Part shown: one piece after another, positions 26,662 through 37,031 of the stretch | How positions within the stretch are numbered: the stretch's first letter is position 1 | Layout of the letters: every line of letters begins with the position of its first letter | From: an uncultured Bacteroidales bacterium | GTDB lineage: Bacteria; Bacteroidota; Bacteroidia; Bacteroidales; Bacteroidaceae | Assembly (NCBI GenBank): GCA_902766625.1 | Contig: CACXEH010000128.1 | Span: forward strand, 1 to 37,089 | Reading direction: 5' to 3' | DNA: 37,089 nucleotides | The notes under the pieces: model-generated | What the model was told of the DNA's origin: nothing | The model's database searches: none | What the model saw: the letters and a program-made list of their open reading frames with translations, nothing else | Made by a program: the position numbers and the translations under genes

Positions 26662-28452
26662 TCATTCATCCTTAGATTTCAAAATAATTTTGTCTATGTA
26701 AAGATGTGGTGTCTGCACTCTAGATTGCATTGTTCTAAATTGAGACTGCAACTGGAGAACCGGAGCTGGTCCAGATATGCCATAGTAACAAATCGGGAAT
26801 TCGTAATCTTCGAACAATAAGATTGTATCCACCTTCGTCTTATCTGTTGTAAATGTTTTTGAAGTCAACTTTGTACCAATTTCAACTTTCGATGCATCGC
26901 GTTTACTTGGAGTAAAATCAGAGTTGATTGTCGCCGTGAAAACACTACTCTTCGGATTAGTATTCAAAGAATCTATCATATTTTCAGGAACAGTAACTAC
27001 ATATATGTCGTATCTTCCTGACAAAGTCCCCGTTAAATTAAATGCAACTGTAATTCTTGAGGAAGAGTTGTTTGGCAAGAAATCCACATACCTATTATTA
27101 CTGATTGATCCTTCCACATACGGATTACGTATTGCATCCGTTACAAATATGGTGTTATGAGAAGAATAGTTGGCAGCAAACTGGCCATTCTCCTGAAGAT
27201 TACTATTGTATTCTGCCTCATATTCCAGATCAAATTTCCAAGAGTTAGGAGACTTGAAGTTGAAATTGTCAGTAATAAATGCGTAACCGTTACTTGCCTC
27301 AATAGGATCTTTGCCTTCAGCCAAGTCTCTACAACTTACCAAATCGCCAGTTGCATGCTGATGATATTTGTAATTAGAACGATAGTATGTTTTAGACACC
27401 AATGAGTCACAAGTGCGGAAGAATTCTCCCACAGTCTCGACACTGGCTTTTTTAACATCAAAGGCCGGCTGCTCGTCCAAGCTATAGAACATATTGTTTA
27501 TAACTGCAGAAATAGCGCGTATTTCCTGAAGAGAGTCAGCTGCAATTGTATCTGTCTGGAGAACATTTGCAGATGTTGAAGTTACGTAATAGTATCTGTT
27601 TTTGTATTTGTAATGCGGAGTAATCGCCGTCATAGCCTGCTGCCAAGCATTATTTGACGGAAGGATTGCTGCACAGCAAGAGTCCTCATTTTCTGCTATG
27701 GTAGGATATATCACATTATAGTCATAGAAAACAGAGTCTACATAGTGAACAACACCGTCAACAACAGAACCGATAACACTTGCATTCTCATTGAAATACA
27801 CTGTGTCATGATTCTCCACACACTCATATAAACTACTGAGATTATCGTGCATAGCAAGAATCTCACGCAGATTCGGTAAGAAGACAGAAATAGAGTCAAT
27901 CACGTGAAGAGTACCGTTTGTTGACGGCTTCTCATACTCACTTAATATTTCTCTATCCTGGAAAGTGTTTGGCATAACAGAGTGATCATAATCTGCATAT
28001 TTATGATTCGACAGCATCACTTTCTGATTCTGAGGGAAACTGCCGGTATAATTGAAATATGCGATATGATTACCCACGAACTGCTGTTCAACAGTTTCAT
28101 TATCGCCTGCTTCCAATAAGTCAAGCCACTTCTGTGCATCGTATGTCCCGTCTATCGGTGCCCATACTGTGAGAACGTGATCTGACCTTAAAAGTGCATC
28201 ATATGTCAACGTTGCAGGAATACCGTAATCTTTCTTTGCTACTAAAGTCTTTTGAAGAATCAGCGCAAAATCATCGCATTTCTGAGTAGCAACAAGATTA
28301 TCCCAAAGCGTACCACTGGCTTCCGTCTGCGTTCCAACGTCAAAATGATCATCGGAGCAGGACGAAATGCTGAAAATTGCCAGGAGACCTAACAATCCTC
28401 CTACTAACAAATTATTATATCTAATATTCATAATCTTTATTTTTTTCGACAT
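26662..28452 (-). CDS. FAS1-like (fasciclin-type) surface lipoprotein
   Basis: The 596-residue lipoprotein has its lipobox at SISSC (C32). The N-terminal half looks like two degenerate FAS1 domains. One at about 45-205 has TVWAPIDGTYDAQKW and TLHVIDSISVFLPNL; one at about 210-380 has AAILPSNNAWQQAM. A beta-rich C-terminal domain (about 390-596) contains GRYDIYVVTVPENM and LYIDKIILKSKDE. FAS1 domains mediate adhesion or ligand binding; here the protein is probably exposed beside SusC/SusD. ATG 28431 (MNIRYNN) is an alternative start. Gaps to SusD upstream and SusC downstream are 23 and 28 bp, so it is operonic. Cargo is unknown. Confidence 0.8.
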   Translation of the reverse strand: MSKKIKIMNIRYNNLLVGGLLGLLAIFSISSCSDDHFDVGTQTEASGTLWDNLVATQKCDDFALILQKTLVAKKDYGIPATLTYDALLRSDHVLTVWAPIDGTYDAQKWLDLLEAGDNETVEQQFVGNHIAYFNYTGSFPQNQKVMLSNHKYADYDHSVMPNTFQDREILSEYEKPSTNGTLHVIDSISVFLPNLREILAMHDNLSSLYECVENHDTVYFNENASVIGSVVDGVVHYVDSVFYDYNVIYPTIAENEDSCCAAILPSNNAWQQAMTAITPHYKYKNRYYYVTSTSANVLQTDTIAADSLQEIRAISAVINNMFYSLDEQPAFDVKKASVETVGEFFRTCDSLVSKTYYRSNYKYHQHATGDLVSCRDLAEGKDPIEASNGYAFITDNFNFKSPNSWKFDLEYEAEYNSNLQENGQFAANYSSHNTIFVTDAIRNPYVEGSISNNRYVDFLPNNSSSRITVAFNLTGTLSGRYDIYVVTVPENMIDSLNTNPKSSVFTATINSDFTPSKRDASKVEIGTKLTSKTFTTDKTKVDTILLFEDYEFPICYYGISGPAPVLQLQSQFRTMQSRVQTPHLYIDKIILKSKDE

Positions 28453-28475
28453 GTAAAACTTCCAATGACTTACAA

Positions 28476-30254
28476 TTAATTTCTCTCTGAAGTATTATCA
28501 TCACCCCATGCCGGATTTTGGACAAGTGCAGTGTTCACCTTCATTTCTTCCCTGTAAACAGGATTAAACAAAGAGTTCATCGTAGCCATTTTAGCCTTGA
28601 TGGCGTTAGATCCACCCGCAAACTTCAACGACAGTATATTCAGGAGTCTTGATGTATCACCTGAACGATATGCCAGACGAACCAGATCAAACCAACGCTT
28701 TCCTTCACCGATAAATTCTCTTTGACGCTCTCTTAAGATGTAGTCCATAACTTCAGACTGAGTACCATAAAAGAAGTTAAGCCGGTTAGCCTGAATCGTC
28801 GGATTAGAACGTATGAAAATTGCCTTAGTCAGCTGCATAGCTGAAGCCAAATAACTTGCATCAAAACTACTAAGAGCTGCCATTGCCTCAGCTTTCATCA
28901 AGATAGGGTCAGAAGCTCTGTATACTATCCAGTTTGCAGCAATGTTATTATGCGGACGTGTGCCTGAGTATGTAAAACATCCTCTTGTCGTCATATCGTC
29001 TCTTGTAGAAGCCGCAGAGTTTACAGTTATACCAGAAGCCAAATTCTTCACGATATTGATAGGAATTGTCGTTCCATTCGTAGCAGGGGCGTAATAGAAC
29101 GTTTGTCCTAAACGGTAGTCTGACTTATAGAATGTAACACCTTCATTTTCAACTTCTGTTGTAGAGACTTCTTCAAACACTGTTGAACGCTGAATTCTCG
29201 CACCTGTTATATTGCTGCCAGAAAAACCGCCAAAGAAATAATTGAGCGTTTCGTTGTCGTTTGGAGAATTGCCATATTGAACTTCGAAAATACTCTCATC
29301 GGAGTTTTTAGAACCGAATACCTCATTATATGATGTGAATGCTGTAGAACGAGGTTCCATTACAATCAAAGGCAGTTCAGGAGTATTACCGTCGCCTTTT
29401 CCGAAATGGTTAACACCTTGTTCATTCATCTTATAATTCATCGCACTGATGACATAATTACAACATTCAATACATTTCGCATAATCATCGCGATACTGAT
29501 CACCATACACTGCGATAGAATCAGGAGAGGAATTCTTGGATGCTCTCCACAGATAGATATCTGCAAGTAAGGTATAAATAGCATTTCTTGTTATACGTCC
29601 ATGATTATCTGCATCATTTCCGTAGTTAGTCATACCATTATCTTTTATTGCCTCCAAGTCATTAATCAAATATGTCAATATCTGCTCTGATGGAACTTGC
29701 GGCATCGGGTCTGTTGCACCTACGCTGGTATCGTTTGCGTCAACTGTAAAAGGTACATCGCGAAAAGCTCTTACCAAGTAGAAATAGCTTAATGCGCGCA
29801 TTGTAACCAATTCAGCCTGTATCGGCAGCCAATCGCCTTCCGAGAAACTGTTATCTTTTGACAACACTTCTGGTCCTTTGGACAATGACAAATTGCAATA
29901 TCCGATCAGTTTATAAAATGACGCCCAGCTGAACCAGGAATTTATTGGGAGCAAGTTGGCGGTCATCAAATTCACCAAGTTGTCGCTACTTGTATCAGCC
30001 AAATCAAAATTATCAGATTTCAATTCTCCCCAAGCAAACATTCTTTCTCCCATAGCATCAGATGCCATCTGTCTGTAGCATGCGAAAAGAACACTTTCCA
30101 AGTCTGTTTTATTCTCCCAGAACTGCTCTCCTGTGATCTGATTAGTCGGATAGACTGTCAAGAAATCATCGAATGCACTACAAGAAGACAGCAAACCTAC
30201 GACAGATATGCATACTGGAAGGATTACCTTTTTATATATATATAATGCTTTCAT
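28476..30254 (-). CDS. SusD/RagB-family outer-membrane lipoprotein
   Basis: The 592-residue SusD-like substrate-binding lipoprotein has lipobox cysteine C25 (GLLSSCSAF). Hallmarks are the N-terminal NQITGEQFWENKTDLESVLFACY, the helical scaffold (LVTMRALSYFYLVRAFRDVPFTV) and the C-terminal block RERQREFIGEGKRWFDLVR. Its length is normal for the family. It starts 12 bp after the large SusC gene at 30267, its obvious barrel partner, and is followed by the smaller FAS1 lipoprotein. It is only distantly similar to the 747-residue SusD of the same operon, so the pairs probably bind different ligands or different parts of one ligand (inference). Confidence 0.95.
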   Translation of the reverse strand: MKALYIYKKVILPVCISVVGLLSSCSAFDDFLTVYPTNQITGEQFWENKTDLESVLFACYRQMASDAMGERMFAWGELKSDNFDLADTSSDNLVNLMTANLLPINSWFSWASFYKLIGYCNLSLSKGPEVLSKDNSFSEGDWLPIQAELVTMRALSYFYLVRAFRDVPFTVDANDTSVGATDPMPQVPSEQILTYLINDLEAIKDNGMTNYGNDADNHGRITRNAIYTLLADIYLWRASKNSSPDSIAVYGDQYRDDYAKCIECCNYVISAMNYKMNEQGVNHFGKGDGNTPELPLIVMEPRSTAFTSYNEVFGSKNSDESIFEVQYGNSPNDNETLNYFFGGFSGSNITGARIQRSTVFEEVSTTEVENEGVTFYKSDYRLGQTFYYAPATNGTTIPINIVKNLASGITVNSAASTRDDMTTRGCFTYSGTRPHNNIAANWIVYRASDPILMKAEAMAALSSFDASYLASAMQLTKAIFIRSNPTIQANRLNFFYGTQSEVMDYILRERQREFIGEGKRWFDLVRLAYRSGDTSRLLNILSLKFAGGSNAIKAKMATMNSLFNPVYREEMKVNTALVQNPAWGDDNTSERN

Positions 30255-30266
30255 ACTTATTATTTT

Positions 30267-33200
30267 TTAGAATGTTATATTCAAGCTAAATGTAAAAGAA
30301 CGAGACCTTGGTGTCTGAGAACTGTCCTTTGCAGGTGAATAGCCACTTGCGGCGTGCTCCGGATCAACACCAGAATACTTCGTGAAGAAGAACAGGTTGT
30401 TTGCAGACAGAGAACAAGTCAGATTTCTTATACCCAAATTCTTGATGAGTTTCGGATTGAACTTGTAACTTAACTGCATATACTGTAAACGAATAAAGTC
30501 TGAACTTTCTACATAGCGGTCACTTGCCAAAGCATTATAGGATGATACGATTTTACTACTTAATGCTCTTGGTATTTCTGTTATGTCACCATTCTTACGC
30601 CATCTCCAGCTAACTGCGCTACTTTGGTTTTTGTTGGTACGCATATCTTCAGCTTTCATACGAGCCATATTGATAATCTTAGCACCGAGACGGATATTGA
30701 ACGTTGTCTTCAATGTCCAGTTGCCATATTTGAAATCTATACCAAAACCACCATTGAACGTCGGATTTGAGTTACCTAAATAAACAATATCCAATTCGTT
30801 GATCTGACCGTCATGGTTGATATCTTCATAAATAGCATCACCACCACTGAACATGTAGTTTTTGCCACCGTAGTTAAAATACATTCTAAGAGGATTACCC
30901 TCGCCGTCATAGATAATGTTACCATTTGCATCGCGTGCAACCGGACATGTGGCATTTTCACCTCTTGCGCTTGCAGCGGCTGCGGTATTCTCGCCATACA
31001 TTGTATTCTTAACATTAGGAGAACCGTCTGAGTTATCGGGGAAATAACCGCTGTGATCGTAGTCATAGCGATAAACACCTAAATAGCGGAATCCGTAAAT
31101 TGAGTACAGTGCGTTGCCGACTTGTACACGGCTCAGGTAAGTTTCATTTGTATAATCATAGTCTGCGTTCAAACCTGCGAGCACACTGGCATCCATTTTC
31201 TTGATGCGGTTGCGGTTTTGAGCAGCGTTGAACTTAAGTTTAACAGAGAATTTACCTGTATTAAAGATAGGCTTGGTGTAAGCATTCAAATCCCAACCAT
31301 AGTTATCCATTACACCGACGTTCTTGTAATCGAGAGTTGAATAACCTCTTGATGTCGGGATTGAAACATTTTTCTGCAACAAATCAGTTGTGTGTTTGTG
31401 ATACAGATTGAAGTTGAAACATGCCAAATCCTCGAGGAAATTCAGGTTGAAACCTAAGTTCCATGAGCTTGTCTTCTCCCACTGAACATCTGTCAGACGA
31501 AGGTTTGCCGGATAGATTGTTGTATGAGAACCATAGGCATTTCCCTGTGAGTATTTATTGAACATAATAGAGTTCGTTGTCGGACTGTTACCTGTCACAC
31601 CCCATCCTGGAGCAAATGAGAACATATTAATATATTTTCTCAAAGGACGGAAGAAATACTCATCGCTTATATTCCAACGTGCAGAGATTGCAGGGAAATA
31701 TCCCCAACGCTTGTCCTTACCGAAGTTAGCAGAACCATCACCACGGATACTTGCATCGAGCACGTACTTGGATTTATATGAATAGTGGAATGCTGCCAAC
31801 AAGTTAGCGTCATGAGTTTTTGACGTACTTGTTTCACTGTTTCTCAGGTATGCATTCACAGTCGGGTCAGTTATACCGCCAACCAAACCGGAAGAAGACA
31901 TTGTCTGCGTGTTACTCGTTGATGTCTGAATCTCACCTCTAACTCTACCTGTGAAGTAATGGTCTTTCGGCAATTTAGGAGTGAATATCAACTGATGTAT
32001 CGTACTGAAAGACAATCTGTGAGTCTCTGTGTTAGAACTCAAGTTGATACCGCTACCATAATTCCATGACTCCGTTGTCAACGAACCGGGATAGTATGCA
32101 TCGGTACCTGTTGTCTTTGCATTCATGTAAACCTCACCCCTATAGTTGAGTTGTGTCTTATCCTGGTCTTTACCGAGCAACTTGTATTCCAATTGGAACT
32201 GAGGAACAATAGTGTAATCGCTGACTTTCTTCCAAGACAGATTCGCTACTGCCACAGGGTTTCCCCAACGTCCGTCATCATCTGTAATCAAGTCGCTCAA
32301 ATAATAAGATGTATAACCGTCAACCGTTCCTGTCAATCTACTTCCGGATGAACCTACCGGATACATCTTGAAGTATTCGCCTGTATCATAATAAGAGTCA
32401 GTTGCGGGATCATATTCCCAACGGTTCACTGCCATATTAGGCATTGCGTGATATGCCTGGGCTAAGATACCTGTGTAGTTCTGATTGTTCTTTGTATAGG
32501 TCAAAGAGAAGTTAGAACTGAAAGATATACGGTCAGACACTTTATAATCAAGCACCATACGGGTACTCAAGCGGTCCAAAGACTGTTTAATCACAGTACC
32601 TGTCTCATGGTCATAACCGCCAGAGATACGGAACGTTGCCTGGTCACCACCACCGGTTATACTAACATAATATTTATGTGACTGACCAAACTGTGTAACC
32701 TCGTCAATCCAGTCAGTGTTTTTATTATAGTTAGCAAAATACATTGTACGGCTGCGGTCATAGTTCAACTCGACCATGTTGGACGTCAAGTCACTCTGTT
32801 TCGGATTGAAGTAAGCTTCCTTCAACATCATGGTGTAGCCGTCACCATTGAGCATCTTCATGCCCTCAGGCTGCCAGCTTCCCATGAAATAGTAGTTACC
32901 GCTGACGCGTGTGTTACCTTTAGCACCACGACGTGTGGTAATCTCGATAACACCGTTTGCACCTCTGGCACCCCACTCAGCACAAGCTCCTGCATCTTTC
33001 TTAACGTCGATACTCTTGATATCCTCAACGTTAATATTCAGCAAGTTTGCGAATTGCTCATTGTTATCCATATCCTGCAAATCCACATCAGTAGACTCGT
33101 AGTTATCAAGGATGTGACCATCGACAACGATCAAAGGCTCCTGACTACCGCTAATGGTGGAGACACCACGAACGCGCATACTCATACCTGAACCAAGGTT

Positions 33201-33707
33201 ACCGGAGTTGGCTACAACGTCAAGACCTGCGATTTGTCCCTGCAGAGCCTGGTCGGCCGACTCAAAGGAGAGACCTTGCATTTCATCCATGTCAAGTCTT
33301 TGCGTTGCCACAGATACTTCGCGCTCAGGAATGGAAAGACCATTTGAGTGGGTCATCTTCTTACCTGTGACCTTAACCTCCTTAATCGAACGGGTATTGG
33401 CCTGAAGTTCAATTTTGAACACTGTCTGCGTGCCAATCTTTCTTTCCCATGGACGATATCCGAAGAAATAGACCTTAAGTGTATTTTCAGGGTTCTTTAT
33501 TGCGAGGGTAAAGTTACCGCTCATATCGGTTGTCGTTGAAGCCTGGATACGGTTGTTCGCATCGATTTCAATGACATTCGCCATCATAATAGGACCGTCC
33601 TTTGCATTCCAAACGTGTCCGGAAATTCTTTTCTGTGCATATGCCAATGAGCAACTGAGGCACAGCATTAAGAATAATAGATACTTTATCTTTTTCATAT
33701 TATTCAT
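30267..33707 (-). CDS. SusC/RagA-family TonB-linked outer-membrane transporter
   Basis: This 1146-residue TonB-dependent transporter has a signal peptide (ending LAYA/QKR), a carboxypeptidase-D-like domain (about 27-105: RISGHVWNAKDGPIMMANV) and a TonB-box-like EVKVTG near 110-115. The plug (about 130-265) has DQALQGQIAGLDV, PLIVVDGHILD and GARGANGVIEITTRRG. The barrel ends in the aromatic FSLNITF expected for outer-membrane insertion. A DINHDGQINELDIV loop is present. The ATG at 33707 is two bases after the stop of the large FAS1 gene, showing tight coupling; ATG 33698 is an alternative. It pairs with the 592-residue SusD 12 bp downstream. Confidence 0.95.
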   Translation of the reverse strand: MNNMKKIKYLLFLMLCLSCSLAYAQKRISGHVWNAKDGPIMMANVIEIDANNRIQASTTTDMSGNFTLAIKNPENTLKVYFFGYRPWERKIGTQTVFKIELQANTRSIKEVKVTGKKMTHSNGLSIPEREVSVATQRLDMDEMQGLSFESADQALQGQIAGLDVVANSGNLGSGMSMRVRGVSTISGSQEPLIVVDGHILDNYESTDVDLQDMDNNEQFANLLNINVEDIKSIDVKKDAGACAEWGARGANGVIEITTRRGAKGNTRVSGNYYFMGSWQPEGMKMLNGDGYTMMLKEAYFNPKQSDLTSNMVELNYDRSRTMYFANYNKNTDWIDEVTQFGQSHKYYVSITGGGDQATFRISGGYDHETGTVIKQSLDRLSTRMVLDYKVSDRISFSSNFSLTYTKNNQNYTGILAQAYHAMPNMAVNRWEYDPATDSYYDTGEYFKMYPVGSSGSRLTGTVDGYTSYYLSDLITDDDGRWGNPVAVANLSWKKVSDYTIVPQFQLEYKLLGKDQDKTQLNYRGEVYMNAKTTGTDAYYPGSLTTESWNYGSGINLSSNTETHRLSFSTIHQLIFTPKLPKDHYFTGRVRGEIQTSTSNTQTMSSSGLVGGITDPTVNAYLRNSETSTSKTHDANLLAAFHYSYKSKYVLDASIRGDGSANFGKDKRWGYFPAISARWNISDEYFFRPLRKYINMFSFAPGWGVTGNSPTTNSIMFNKYSQGNAYGSHTTIYPANLRLTDVQWEKTSSWNLGFNLNFLEDLACFNFNLYHKHTTDLLQKNVSIPTSRGYSTLDYKNVGVMDNYGWDLNAYTKPIFNTGKFSVKLKFNAAQNRNRIKKMDASVLAGLNADYDYTNETYLSRVQVGNALYSIYGFRYLGVYRYDYDHSGYFPDNSDGSPNVKNTMYGENTAAAASARGENATCPVARDANGNIIYDGEGNPLRMYFNYGGKNYMFSGGDAIYEDINHDGQINELDIVYLGNSNPTFNGGFGIDFKYGNWTLKTTFNIRLGAKIINMARMKAEDMRTNKNQSSAVSWRWRKNGDITEIPRALSSKIVSSYNALASDRYVESSDFIRLQYMQLSYKFNPKLIKNLGIRNLTCSLSANNLFFFTKYSGVDPEHAASGYSPAKDSSQTPRSRSFTFSLNITF

Positions 33708-33709
33708 TT

Positions 33710-36700
33710 TTATTTTATACCATATTTAGCAAGATATCTCTTTGCCGCACCAGCTGTTGCCCAACCAGAATCAAAGCGGAAATTGCCACCTGCATGTTCT
33801 TCTTCAAAATCCAAATAGCCATCAATCTGATGTATTGCAGCATATGATGTTGATACAATCTTCCATGCATCAGCTTTTGAAACAGGTTCGCTGGATGTAG
33901 GATCTGCCGATGAGTTACAGTCCATATCACAGGCGACGACGTTAAAGTCTTTACCATCAACACCACCGGCAACCAGATTACGAACATTACCGGCCAGGTC
34001 GGTTACGATAAGTTTGTGACCGCCAGGACGCTGTATTTTCAGCGAGTAGTTACGGTTTGTCCTAGGATTCATAGCGGATGTCTCGTTATTTGCATCAGCA
34101 AAACCGATATTATCTGCAAACACTGACTTGTCCACGAAATGATATCTTACGAAATTGATGATACAGGTACACATAGCCTGTGCAATCTCGCGATATTCTT
34201 CCGTAAACGCTGCTTCGTCAAATGTAGAATCCTTCAATGAATCAACATAATATGCTATCGTATCCTTCTTGTCCTGAATGTAAGCTGCGATTGAGTCCCA
34301 TGTAGGAAGACCTTTCGCAATAGCTTCCTTAACAGCGTCATTTGAAGGAACGAATATGGTATAGTTGTAGTTGTTAAACATTCTCACCAGATAATCCTCA
34401 CAAGTCTTGTGATAGGAGGTGAAAATGGAATAACGGTCAAGGGCACGTGTCACTGCAGCGTTAGAACCCAGAGAAGATGTATTGATATTATAAGCATCCT
34501 TGAGCACTTCATTGTCAACGTTGCAGAGCTCGAAGAACATACGGTAAGGTGAGTTCTCGTCAAAATTGTCTGACATAACCTTGTATATGCTTTTCCTTGA
34601 AGCCTGGAGCACCTGATCAATGATATACGTCATACCGTTACCATAACCGTTAGTCTCTCTTGTCTGGTCATAAATTCTTGTGACATTTGCGAATATGCCG
34701 CGATCCAGCTGGAATCCACCCTGAACCTTAAACGGCTGTCTGATATTGGTACAACCCGTTACCTTGATAGGAGCACCCTCTCGGGTGATAAACCATTCTT
34801 GTCCCGGTGTGATACAATACGGATCAACATCATTGTCATGGATAATAACATGAGAGTCCATAATGTTGGGGAAACGGTTGTACACAATGTCACTGGAAAT
34901 TGCCTTTGTCATCTGTGTCGTCAACTGGTATGTCACGGGGTCATAACGATAAGCAGTCGCATCGCCCAACTGAGTTCTTGCGTTAAATACCATATTCAAT
35001 GCATATGGTTGTGTGTAGAGAGCTGTAACAGGATCATAATATTTTGTGAATGCCCTGTCTGACGGCAAGAACAAGGTGAATGTTGAGTTCATAGCCCTCA
35101 GGAAGATGGACATAAACGCACCCATCTTCGCATCGGGCGGGTTATCCATATATTTTTCATCACAATATATCGCCCAGTTCATCAACTTCGTAGTATCGTT
35201 ATAAATTGCCGGAGCTGCCACACAGGCGTAAGTCGCCGGTGTGTAAACCTTATTCATAACGTATACTACACCATTGGATGCCACAAAGGAAGTGTCGATA
35301 AGCTGTTTGTACTCATCTACAGTCTCGCAATCAGCGAACATAGGGTCTTTGGCATCATTTTGGATAGCAAGATACTTACTTGGTACAGAAGAAACGAATG
35401 ATGGTTTCATCAAGTTGTTAACCAAGTGCTGTATCACATCCATCGGAATCTGGTCAACGTTGTATGCCAGATTGTCCAAGGTAATAGGCCACAGCTTAAA
35501 ATAACGCTCACCGAGGAACTTACCACCACCTTCTGCAAAATAAGTCAGCAGAGCCTGGTCGGTCGGAGCAAACATTGCACCAAAGTCACGAGCCACACCG
35601 TTATTATATGATGCACGGTAAGATGACGGATAATACAGGTTCCATCCCGGGTCATATTCCAGATAAGGCATTGTCTTGGTGTTGTTGACGTCGCTTGGAG
35701 CATAGTAATTTGTCCTACCGGCGTTAGTGTCAAATGAGTGCGTCCATCTTGAATAGTAGCGTTTCTCAAAGACAGAGTCAACTGCCGGATTCAACTGGGC
35801 ATAAGCATTTGTCAAATTGCTGTTATAATAAGGTGCACTGAAGCGGTCAAGCATGTGGCTGAAAATATTTGTTATGCCACTGGTGCGAATCTTCTCGCTC
35901 ATATTGCTCAACGGAACCATCACCTCATCAATCACATTCAGATAACCATTCTGGCAAGTAATATCCTGCTCTACGATCTTACTGCTGTTTACGAAGGCAT
36001 CACCGGCCGTACGGGTTCTTCCCATAATGACAGCAAAGTCATCGTCGGTTATACCGTTCTGTCCCATCTGACCATCTATCCAGTGAGACAGCATCGGAAC
36101 GGTAGCGTCAAGTGCCAAATGGATACCACCCTTGCTTTGTTGCTTAAACCGGGCCCATTCGTCCGTTTCTGTAGGATTGTACGTCATCGGAAGAGCAACG
36201 TCGTTCCAATTGTAATAGGTAATGGAGTCTGTCGCAGAAGCAGATGTCGTATGCTTCAAAGTAACATTTCTGGTCACATAGGAACCTTCGGCATTTTGAC
36301 CCGTAGAAGTTGAAGTGCTTGACAGGTTCGGCAACATTTCCAACAGATAAGCGTTGTTCAACATTGCACCATAGAGCAACATTTTCTTCATACTCATAGT
36401 CAAATCATCGTAGGACTTGACTCCCCAAGGATTTTTTTGATAGAACCGATTAAACGCCTCATCGTTGGCAACAAACAGGGTTTTACTACCTGTTTTTCCC
36501 AAGACTTCCGCATAATCCAAGTCATCAATCAACCTAATTGTATTGGTAAAATTCTCCTTCTCGTTCAAGTAATCATAGATACTTGAACCTAACCAACTTG
36601 GGGTTTTATCCGGCAAGTCATAGTCATCTGTACAGGAGTACACCAATCCGCTCATTGACAGCGCACAAACAGCTATTGTCAGTGTTCTGCCCAATTTGAT

Positions 36701-36721
36701 TAAACGGTTTCTCATACACAT
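33710..36721 (-). CDS. Large FAS1-repeat (fasciclin) surface lipoprotein
   Basis: The 1003-residue lipoprotein has its lipobox at LVYSC (C30) and at least four FAS1-type domains in tandem. Each shows the characteristic [T/F]-hydrophobic-P-x-[D/N]-x-A string: [10 protein letters not shown] near 81-90, [13 protein letters not shown] near 382, [10 protein letters not shown] near 550 and [10 protein letters not shown] near 790. Domain ends also fit ([31 protein letters not shown]). Such chains are adhesive or ligand-binding rods; no catalytic motif is seen. It is the first gene of the operon, with a promoter at 36785-36817 and its stop two bases before SusC. Start is ATG 36721 or 36715. Probable role: outer-membrane surface partner of the SusC/SusD complex. 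Confidence 0.85.
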   Translation of the reverse strand: MCMRNRLIKLGRTLTIAVCALSMSGLVYSCTDDYDLPDKTPSWLGSSIYDYLNEKENFTNTIRLIDDLDYAEVLGKTGSKTLFVANDEAFNRFYQKNPWGVKSYDDLTMSMKKMLLYGAMLNNAYLLEMLPNLSSTSTSTGQNAEGSYVTRNVTLKHTTSASATDSITYYNWNDVALPMTYNPTETDEWARFKQQSKGGIHLALDATVPMLSHWIDGQMGQNGITDDDFAVIMGRTRTAGDAFVNSSKIVEQDITCQNGYLNVIDEVMVPLSNMSEKIRTSGITNIFSHMLDRFSAPYYNSNLTNAYAQLNPAVDSVFEKRYYSRWTHSFDTNAGRTNYYAPSDVNNTKTMPYLEYDPGWNLYYPSSYRASYNNGVARDFGAMFAPTDQALLTYFAEGGGKFLGERYFKLWPITLDNLAYNVDQIPMDVIQHLVNNLMKPSFVSSVPSKYLAIQNDAKDPMFADCETVDEYKQLIDTSFVASNGVVYVMNKVYTPATYACVAAPAIYNDTTKLMNWAIYCDEKYMDNPPDAKMGAFMSIFLRAMNSTFTLFLPSDRAFTKYYDPVTALYTQPYALNMVFNARTQLGDATAYRYDPVTYQLTTQMTKAISSDIVYNRFPNIMDSHVIIHDNDVDPYCITPGQEWFITREGAPIKVTGCTNIRQPFKVQGGFQLDRGIFANVTRIYDQTRETNGYGNGMTYIIDQVLQASRKSIYKVMSDNFDENSPYRMFFELCNVDNEVLKDAYNINTSSLGSNAAVTRALDRYSIFTSYHKTCEDYLVRMFNNYNYTIFVPSNDAVKEAIAKGLPTWDSIAAYIQDKKDTIAYYVDSLKDSTFDEAAFTEEYREIAQAMCTCIINFVRYHFVDKSVFADNIGFADANNETSAMNPRTNRNYSLKIQRPGGHKLIVTDLAGNVRNLVAGGVDGKDFNVVACDMDCNSSADPTSSEPVSKADAWKIVSTSYAAIHQIDGYLDFEEEHAGGNFRFDSGWATAGAAKRYLAKYGIK

Positions 36722-36784
36722 AATTTTAATTATTATTTTATTTTTTTATTACATATTCGTCTAAAGACAGTATACCTAATGCTA

Positions 36785-36817
36785 CAAAATTAATAAACTT
36801 TATCAATTCTAATCAAC
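36785..36817 (-). promoter_or_regulatory. Promoter of the FAS1-SusC-SusD operon
   Basis: On the minus strand TAATTTTG (36785-36792) fits TAnnTTTG, and GTTG (36814-36817) lies 21 bp upstream. Transcription should begin near 36778, giving a leader of about 57 bases before the first gene. It is the only convincing promoter seen upstream of the six genes. Confidence 0.55.
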
Positions 36818-36925
36818 CACAAGAGTAAAAAAAACTAATATTTATCCTTTTTTAACATTATTTAACAGGATGCACGCCGAGCTGTTTCCTGTAATATGCT
36901 GATTATGTTGCAGCTCCTTCCAGGT

Positions 36926-37031
36926 AACACGTTTAGTTCCGGCAGATGGAATGTAAATTCCAGGAAACGAAACGTATATTCCCCCTCAATGGAACGAACA
37001 TTCCGCCAGGTGGGATACGTACAATTACGCG
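36926..37031. repeat. Array C of the 21-bp palindromic repeat
   Basis: Five units start at 36926, 36947, 36968, 36990 and 37011, with steps of 21, 21, 22 and 21 bp. The best copy, TGGAATGTAAATTCCA at 36947-36962, is identical to the best copy of array A. CGAAACGTATATTCCC and TGGAACGAACATTCCG are degenerate. CCGCCAGGTGG at the last junction (37004-37014) also occurs in array A (11815-11825). It lies upstream of the operon promoter. Confidence 0.8.

Noticed and set aside
29487..29494. ATCGCGAT inside the SusD gene as another array member
   Set aside because: Single copy within coding sequence, with no neighbouring units at 22 bp.
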